The notes beneath the pieces are model-generated. The model did no database searches, was not told where the DNA came from, and saw only the letters and a program-made list of their open reading frames with translations. A stretch of 10,700 nucleotides of DNA. Source: JBCDIQ01 sp039024295. Its GTDB lineage: Bacteria > Bacteroidota > Bacteroidia > J057. The stretch lies in the NCBI GenBank assembly GCA_039024295.1, contig JBCDIQ010000193.1:1-10700 (forward strand), in the 5' to 3' direction. Shown here piece by piece: positions 5,773-10,700 of the stretch (position 1 is the first letter of the stretch; each line of letters opens with the position of its first letter). A program made the position numbers and the translations under genes.

Positions 5773-8337
5773 TTATTCTGCACTTGCCTCATCGGCAATA
5801 TCCTCAGAAGATTCTTCCTTTGGTTTTTTCTTCTTGCCCTTCACCTTCTTACGAGGCTTAGGCGTTACAACGACTTTTTCTTCTTTTTCGTCGTAGGAGA
5901 CTTCCAGGACGTCCCCAATCTGAGTTTCGCCTTTCAGAATTTCATCTGCGATCGGGTCTTCTAGGTATCGTTGTAAGGCACGCTGCAATGGACGAGCACC
6001 AAACTGCTTGTCAAATCCTTTGTCCGCGATGAAGTCTTTGGCTTGATCGGTAAGCTCGATGTCATAGCCTTTCTCTTCGATTCGGGCAAACACCTGCTTA
6101 AGCTGCAAGTCGATGATGCGGAGGATGTCCTCGCGCTCCAGCTCGTTGAAGATGATGACTTCATCTATCCGGTTAAGGAACTCAGGACGGAACACCTTAC
6201 GCATGGCACCTTCAATGGTGCTGCGCATCATCTCATCGCTCTGCTCCTTGCGGGAAGAGGTAGAGAAACCAACTCCGTCACCGAAGCTCTTGAGTTCGCT
6301 GACCCCAACATTGGAGGTCATGATGATAATGGTGTTTTTAAAGTCGATGCGACGGCCCAATCCATCTGTCAGGATACCATCATCCAGTACCTGGAGCATG
6401 ATGTTGAAGATGTCTGGGTGGGCTTTTTCAATTTCGTCGAGCAGTACAACAGAATAAGGACGACGGCGTACACGCTCAGTTAATTGTCCACCTTCTTCGT
6501 ACCCAACGTATCCGGGAGGTGCTCCTATCAGACGAGACACGGTGAATTTCTCCATGTACTCACTCATGTCCAGTCGGATGAGGGCTTCTTCGGAGTCGAA
6601 CATCTGACGGGCTAATGCTTTCGCCAATTCTGTTTTACCTACACCAGTCTGTCCCAAGAAGATAAAGGAACCAATCGGTTTATTGGGATCTTTCAATCCC
6701 AAACGAGAACGTTTGATGGCCTTGACCAATTTGTCAATGGCACCATCTTGGCCAATGATGGCTCCTTTTAGGTTTTGTCCCATGCTTACCAGACGAGAAA
6801 TCTCGCCAGCAGCGATCTTGGTAACAGGTACTCCCGTCATCATTGACACGACAGAAGCTACGTCCTCATCGGAAACGGTGTAACGCTTGTTCTTGGTTTC
6901 TTCTTCCCACTCCAACTTGGCCTTCTCTAATTCTTCCAGTAAGCGTTTCTCCTGGTCGCGAAGTTGAGCCGCTTCTTCATACTTCTGGCTCTTCACGACT
7001 TTGTTTTTCATCTCCTTCACCTCCTCAATTTTTCCTTCTAATTGAAGAATGCTTTTGGGAACGTGAATATTGGTGATGTGTACACGTGAACCTGCTTCAT
7101 CCAATACGTCAATTGCCTTGTCAGGGAAGTAACGGTCAGAAATGTAACGATCACTCAACTTTACACAAGCATCAAGTGCTTCTTCTGTGTAATTGACGTT
7201 GTGGTGATCTTCGTACTTGGACTTAATATTTTCTAGGATGATCCGAGTTTCGTCTACAGAAGTAGGCTCAACCATCACCTTCTGGAAACGACGTTCCAAG
7301 GCACCGTCTTTCTCGATATACTGACGATATTCATCCAAGGTGGTAGCACCGATACATTGGATTTCACCACGTGCCAGGGCAGGCTTGAAAATGTTAGAAG
7401 CATCCAGCGAACCGGAAGCACCACCTGCACCTACAATGGTGTGAAGCTCATCAATGAACAGGATCACATCAGGTGATTTCTCTAGTTCAGCCATCACTGC
7501 TTTCATCCGCTCTTCAAACTGGCCGCGGTATTTGGTCCCGGCTACCAAAGAAGCAATGTCTAGGGTTACCACGCGCTTGTTATAAAGCACACGACTCACC
7601 TTGCGCTGGATGATGCGAAGGGCTAGCCCTTCTGCAATTGCGGTTTTACCTACACCGGGTTCCCCGATCAACACCGGGTTATTTTTCTTCCGGCGGCTCA
7701 ATATCTGGGCTACGCGCTCAATTTCTTTTTCCCGGCCTACTATGGGGTCGAGCTTATTTTCTTCGGCTGCCTTTGTAAGGTCACGGCCGAAGTTATCGAG
7801 CACGGGGGTTTTTGATTTTTTGGGGTTGCGGGGTCTATCTCCTGAAGAACTCATTTCGGACGATTCTGGTGGGTCACTGGTTACGGACATGCGAGGGGAA
7901 CCGCCCTCGTCTTTTGATTCTAGCTCTCCACGAATGGTGTCATAGCCGATACCAAAACGGGAAAGGATTTGAGCAGCTACGTTGTTTTCCTCTCGAAGAA
8001 TGGAAAGAAGTAAGTGCTCAGTACCGATCACACCACTCTTTAGCAACTTTGCCTCTAAGCGAGTGATTTTCAGTACCTTTTCTGCTTGCCTTGTTAAGGG
8101 AAGATTGGTCAGGTTAATGGTGGTAACAGTCCCTTTTATTGCATTTTCTATTGAACGCTTGAGCTGCGACAAATCCACATCCAGGTCAGCAAGAATTTTA
8201 ATGGCTAACCCTTCGCCTTCCCGAATCAAACCCAGAAGCAGGTGCTCCGGGCCGATGTAATCGTGCCCGAGTCGGATAGCTTCCTCTCGACTGTAAGAGA
8301 TAACATCCTTTACTCTATCTGAAAAATTTGATTCCAT
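5773..8337 (-). CDS. clpC: ATP-dependent Clp protease ATP-binding subunit ClpC
   Basis: This is an 854-residue Hsp100 unfoldase that feeds proteins to the ClpP protease in the cytosol. The N-terminal substrate/adaptor domain is a double Clp repeat (about 1-140), followed by a Ser/Pro/charged linker (141-180). AAA module 1 has Walker A GEPGVGKT (225-232) and Walker B VILFIDE (291-297). A middle region (about 425-480) carries the UVR-like helix YEEAAQLRDQEKRLLEELEK (453-472), which identifies ClpC rather than ClpB, whose middle domain is far longer. AAA module 2 has Walker A GQTGVGKT (562-569) and Walker B VVLLDE (630-635). The ClpP-docking loop carries VGF at 689-691. A C-terminal tail after about 820 is first lysine-rich (KGKKKKPKE, 833-841), then acidic. 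Every motif needed for activity is present. The gene lies 59 bp downstream of nuoH on the same strand, with a candidate promoter of its own in the gap and a strong terminator after it. No mcsA, mcsB or ctsR homologue is nearby. Confidence 0.97.
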   Translation of the reverse strand: MESNFSDRVKDVISYSREEAIRLGHDYIGPEHLLLGLIREGEGLAIKILADLDVDLSQLKRSIENAIKGTVTTINLTNLPLTRQAEKVLKITRLEAKLLKSGVIGTEHLLLSILREENNVAAQILSRFGIGYDTIRGELESKDEGGSPRMSVTSDPPESSEMSSSGDRPRNPKKSKTPVLDNFGRDLTKAAEENKLDPIVGREKEIERVAQILSRRKKNNPVLIGEPGVGKTAIAEGLALRIIQRKVSRVLYNKRVVTLDIASLVAGTKYRGQFEERMKAVMAELEKSPDVILFIDELHTIVGAGGASGSLDASNIFKPALARGEIQCIGATTLDEYRQYIEKDGALERRFQKVMVEPTSVDETRIILENIKSKYEDHHNVNYTEEALDACVKLSDRYISDRYFPDKAIDVLDEAGSRVHITNIHVPKSILQLEGKIEEVKEMKNKVVKSQKYEEAAQLRDQEKRLLEELEKAKLEWEEETKNKRYTVSDEDVASVVSMMTGVPVTKIAAGEISRLVSMGQNLKGAIIGQDGAIDKLVKAIKRSRLGLKDPNKPIGSFIFLGQTGVGKTELAKALARQMFDSEEALIRLDMSEYMEKFTVSRLIGAPPGYVGYEEGGQLTERVRRRPYSVVLLDEIEKAHPDIFNIMLQVLDDGILTDGLGRRIDFKNTIIIMTSNVGVSELKSFGDGVGFSTSSRKEQSDEMMRSTIEGAMRKVFRPEFLNRIDEVIIFNELEREDILRIIDLQLKQVFARIEEKGYDIELTDQAKDFIADKGFDKQFGARPLQRALQRYLEDPIADEILKGETQIGDVLEVSYDEKEEKVVVTPKPRKKVKGKKKKPKEESSEDIADEASAE

Positions 8338-8346
8338 ATCGTGTAT

Positions 8347-8377
8347 AAAAACTACCCTTACAAACGGGTAATGTCAA
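8347..8377 (-). promoter_or_regulatory. Candidate clpC promoter in the nuoH-clpC gap
   Basis: On the - strand TTG (8377-8375) is followed after 20 bases by TAGTTTTT (8354-8347), one mismatch from the Bacteroidota -7 consensus TAnnTTTG, and the start codon comes 9 bases later. Between the two elements lies an inverted repeat TACCC/GGGTA (8353-8357/8366-8370), possibly an operator. The leader would be only a few bases long. Confidence 0.4.
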
Positions 8378-8396
8378 CTGAATGTTACAGCCCGAA

Positions 8397-9434
8397 TTAG
8401 GCAGTAACTACTGCAATTCCGATGGCTACCAATATTAGGTTGAGCAATGCCAAAGGGAGCAAACGCTTCCAGCCCATATCCATGAGCTGATTGTACTTGA
8501 AGCGAGGAAGTGTCCATCTCACCCAAATAAAAACACAAATGAAGAAGATGGTTTTCGCAAGGAACCAACCTACTCCCCAGAGTGCTTTGGCCCAAACTGC
8601 CCAGGTCTCTACTCCAAACACAGACTCGAAAGGTCCTAAGTATCCTCCAAAAAGCATCGTGGAAATAATGGCAGATCCAACAACTACGTGTAAATATTCG
8701 GCCACGAAAAACATGGCAAATTTCATTGAGCTATACTCTGTGTGAAACCCTCCCACCAATTCCTGTTCTGCCTCTACCAAGTCAAAAGGTGCGCGATTGG
8801 CTTCGGCGAAGGTACAAATGATAAAGATTACGGCTCCTAAGGGGTTGCAGAAGATGTTCCAAACGTCTCGCTGGGCTTCAACGATGGAGGTAAGTTTTAA
8901 AAAGTCTCCTGAGATATCAGCATCTGCATTGGTAAGGAGAATGATGCTTACCACGGATAATCCCAAGGCGAGTTCATAGCTCACCATTTGGGCAGAAGCT
9001 CGAAGGCCTCCCAGAAGGGAATATTTGCTATTTGCCCCCCATCCCGCAAGGGTTACTCCATAAACAGATATGGAGGTAATGGCTAAAATGTATAGTACAC
9101 CTACATTTATGTCTGCTATCACCAGGAAGGAGCCATCGCCAAGGTTGCCGAACGGTATTACCGCCAAGGTCACCAATGAGATGGTCACCGCAATGACAGG
9201 GGCAACAAAATGGATTCGCCTATTGGATTCTGAGGGAATAATATCTTCCTTCAGTAGCAGTTTCAACACATCGGCAGCAGGTTGTAACAATCCTAAAGGC
9301 CCAACACGGTTGGGGCCAACCCGTTGTTGAAGGGCAGCAGCAATTTTCCGTTCAGCGTATACTGAATATGCCGCAAAAGTGAGGATGACAACCAGTACTG
9401 GTAGGATGAGGAGTATTTGACTGATAATATCCAT
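8397..9434 (-). CDS. nuoH: NADH-quinone oxidoreductase subunit H (complex I)
   Basis: This is a 345-residue integral membrane subunit of respiratory complex I. It links the peripheral arm to the proton-pumping arm and lines the quinone-binding chamber. Both family signatures are present: ERKIAAALQQRVGPNRVGP (28-46) and the segment from EANRAPFDLVEAEQEL (211-226) through GGFHTEYSSMKFA (228-240). About eight hydrophobic helices can be seen, including one at 5-25 and a final one near 325-343. Length and motifs are normal for the family, so it looks functional. No other nuo gene lies in the window. In most bacteria nuoH sits between nuoG and nuoI; here clpC lies downstream and an unrelated gene upstream. 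It has its own consensus promoter and leader, so it is probably transcribed separately from the rest of complex I, perhaps with read-through into clpC. Confidence 0.97.
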   Translation of the reverse strand: MDIISQILLILPVLVVILTFAAYSVYAERKIAAALQQRVGPNRVGPLGLLQPAADVLKLLLKEDIIPSESNRRIHFVAPVIAVTISLVTLAVIPFGNLGDGSFLVIADINVGVLYILAITSISVYGVTLAGWGANSKYSLLGGLRASAQMVSYELALGLSVVSIILLTNADADISGDFLKLTSIVEAQRDVWNIFCNPLGAVIFIICTFAEANRAPFDLVEAEQELVGGFHTEYSSMKFAMFFVAEYLHVVVGSAIISTMLFGGYLGPFESVFGVETWAVWAKALWGVGWFLAKTIFFICVFIWVRWTLPRFKYNQLMDMGWKRLLPLALLNLILVAIGIAVVTA

Positions 9435-9444
9435 AGAATACCAA

Positions 9445-9473
9445 GTTATTCGGGGGGATTACTCTCGAATAAC
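9445..9473 (-). promoter_or_regulatory. Inverted repeat in the nuoH 5' leader
   Basis: GTTATTCG (9445-9452) and CGAATAAC (9466-9473) are perfect 8-bp arms around 13 bases. The repeat begins at the last base of the -7 element and spans the expected transcription start, ending 10 bases before the start codon. It could be a 5' stabilising hairpin or an operator over the start site. Confidence 0.5.
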
Positions 9474-9502
9474 AAAGTTACAAATATTGCAATGCGCAAC
9501 AA
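9473..9502 (-). promoter_or_regulatory. nuoH promoter (Bacteroidota consensus)
   Basis: On the - strand TTG (9502-9500) is followed after 19 bases by TAACTTTG (9480-9473), a full match to TAnnTTTG with the normal spacing for the Bacteroidota housekeeping sigma factor. The expected start is about 5-7 bases further, giving a leader of roughly 30 nt before the nuoH ATG. Confidence 0.72.
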
Positions 9503-9522
9503 GCTAAGCGCACAGGAACGTG

Positions 9523-9548
9523 AAAAAAATAGGCTATCAAATCAACCT
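9523..9548 (-). terminator. Candidate terminator of the right-edge gene
   Basis: On the - strand AGGTT (9548-9544) can pair with AGCCT (9535-9531) with one T-G pair and an 8-nt loop, followed by a seven-T run (complement of 9523-9529). The stem is short, but the T run and the position (between the 9606 stop and the nuoH promoter) fit. Confidence 0.45.
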
Positions 9549-9605
9549 CCTTACAGTTGGTTACAGGCGGTGTTGAATTTCTTTCGGATCACTTTATGTT
9601 CCTCT

Positions 9606-10700
9606 CTACCCATTTAAATTCAACTTGATCACGCTCAGGGTTCGCCCGCGATTCTGAAAATATACCATAAGTGCCTCACGGTTATTGATTTGTTCACAAA
9701 ATCTGGGAGAAAATGAGTTGCCGTATCTGTAGCCTTTCAATAAAGGCTTACGCAGGGACACATCCCCATCAAAACTGATCAGGTTAAAATAGATATTTTC
9801 AGGTTGGCGACGAGGTTTGTATTCATAAAATACATATGCACCCTCTCCTCCGATCGCATTGAAATAGGAGAGGTTCCCCGGGTTTTCAGACACCTGGTTT
9901 TTTTCTACGATGGACTGCCACTCAATACTCCCTTGTCCAGATACTGAGGTAAGGATGATGTCTTCGTAATGGTAGACTTCCCGGTCCACAAAATATCCGT
10001 AAGGATCACGATAAGTATTGTAGGTAATGAAATACTTCTCTGCTACCAATAGCAGCCCTCCATCCGAACGAAGCACGATATTCTTGAGGTAAAAATTCTT
10101 GAGCTCACGCCCTCGGTTAATTTGCCCAGAAGATAAATACTGAGACAGAAAGGTGGGTTTAAACTTCTGAATTGAGTTCATCAACACCTCTCCCTCTGGC
10201 GAGAGCTTTTGAACCAGCGTGCCAATGATTTGGTCTGTCCCCTGATTAGAATAAAACCCAGCGGCATAAATGTTCTCATTTCGATCAACCCGGAAAGCAA
10301 GGTCGGAGATGTACCTGTCACCAATTTCAATTTCGATTTCTTTCCCTTGCTGGGTCAGGGGATCAAATTTATATACCAGATACTTGAAGTCTTCGGCATC
10401 CCGGATGCGTTGTACCAGGTAAAATTTTCCGAGCAGGTAGATATTGCCTTCATTGCTAACTTTCAGCGACCGAACCCTGAACCTATTGTCTGGATATTTT
10501 AAGGCAATCTCACCATTGCCGGTATAGTTGCCCCGTTCATCGAACATGTAGTAAAGAATCTGTTCAGATTCACGCCTGTTTTCCAGGTTTTTATAGCAGA
10601 GCAAGCGCCTCTTATTTGGAGAAAATTCATACTGAAGGTCTACCTTTTGCTCTTTCTGGTTGGGATAAATGGAAAGAAGCCCCTCTTCATTGATCACGTT
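9606..10700 (-). CDS. Uncharacterised beta-rich protein, 5' end outside window
   Basis: The reading frame is open to the right edge of the window, so the gene is incomplete: about 364 C-terminal codons are visible and the true start lies beyond base 10700. A GTG at 10697-10695 is in frame but is unlikely to be the start, because the frame stays open upstream and no signal peptide follows. The protein is rich in short beta strands with repeated segments such as GNIYLLGKFY, ENIYAAGFYSNQG and DGGLLLVAEKYF, spaced like blades of a propeller-type fold. It has many aromatic residues and no membrane helix in the visible part. The order GFYSN, then DGGxLLVAE, then a tyrosine-rich stretch, then GSIEWQ, recalls a family of uncharacterised Bacteroidota proteins, probably exported; this is from memory and unverified. 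No catalytic motif is recognised. A possible terminator lies at 9523-9548. Confidence 0.75.
   Translation of the reverse strand, partial: NVINEEGLLSIYPNQKEQKVDLQYEFSPNKRRLLCYKNLENRRESEQILYYMFDERGNYTGNGEIALKYPDNRFRVRSLKVSNEGNIYLLGKFYLVQRIRDAEDFKYLVYKFDPLTQQGKEIEIEIGDRYISDLAFRVDRNENIYAAGFYSNQGTDQIIGTLVQKLSPEGEVLMNSIQKFKPTFLSQYLSSGQINRGRELKNFYLKNIVLRSDGGLLLVAEKYFITYNTYRDPYGYFVDREVYHYEDIILTSVSGQGSIEWQSIVEKNQVSENPGNLSYFNAIGGEGAYVFYEYKPRRQPENIYFNLISFDGDVSLRKPLLKGYRYGNSFSPRFCEQINNREALMVYFQNRGRTLSVIKLNLNG

Noticed and set aside
5584..5964. 126-aa + strand frame entering clpC from the spacer
   Set aside because: It reads through repeat copy 2, the clpC terminator and the antisense of the clpC 3' end, giving a phenylalanine/leucine-rich translation of lysine codons.
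6043..6483. 146-aa and overlapping 114-aa frames antisense to clpC
   Set aside because: They are reverse-strand readings of conserved ClpC AAA domain 2 and show no independent start context or domain.

Overview
The window looks like chromosomal DNA of a Bacteroidota bacterium. The evidence is an S46 family dipeptidyl-peptidase, a tandem-domain universal stress protein, a ClpC-type Clp ATPase, one clean promoter of the Bacteroidota form (TTG-N19-TAnnTTTG) and start codons without Shine-Dalgarno sequences. I cannot place it below phylum. I see no tRNA, rRNA, CRISPR array, transposase or phage gene. This is mostly housekeeping and stress-response DNA, and I found no clear sign of a wholly new multi-gene system.

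Left part, 1-1200 (+ strand): about 360 bp with no recognisable gene, then a 54-residue basic ORF (361-525) followed by a strong intrinsic terminator, then a small cytosolic BON-like/LysM protein resembling E. coli Kbp (756-1136) with its own terminator. That terminator overlaps the 3' end of the convergent next gene.

Middle part, 1172-5150: a stand-alone Pat-like GNAT acetyltransferase (- strand) lies divergent to a two-domain universal stress protein (+ strand). They are separated by 148 bp, and an 18-bp inverted repeat touches the GNAT start codon. Next comes a secreted S46 dipeptidyl-peptidase with all catalytic residues and the arginine that marks DPP11-type acidic specificity, followed by two stem-loops. 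About 560 bp without a gene follows; it holds two direct copies of a roughly 68-bp repeat and a 40-bp nested hairpin.

Right part, 5714-10700, all on the - strand: the 3' two-thirds or more of an uncharacterised beta-rich gene enters from the right edge and ends at 9606. Then come nuoH (complex I membrane subunit) with its own promoter and a 5'-leader inverted repeat, clpC with a candidate promoter 59 bp downstream, and a terminator after clpC. nuoH has no other nuo gene beside it, which is unusual.

Together the genes cover protein quality control (ClpC), stress signalling (Usp and GNAT), periplasmic peptide breakdown (S46 peptidase) and respiration (NuoH). The points most worth checking are the GNAT/Usp pair, the isolated nuoH beside clpC, the small basic ORF and the dispersed repeat.
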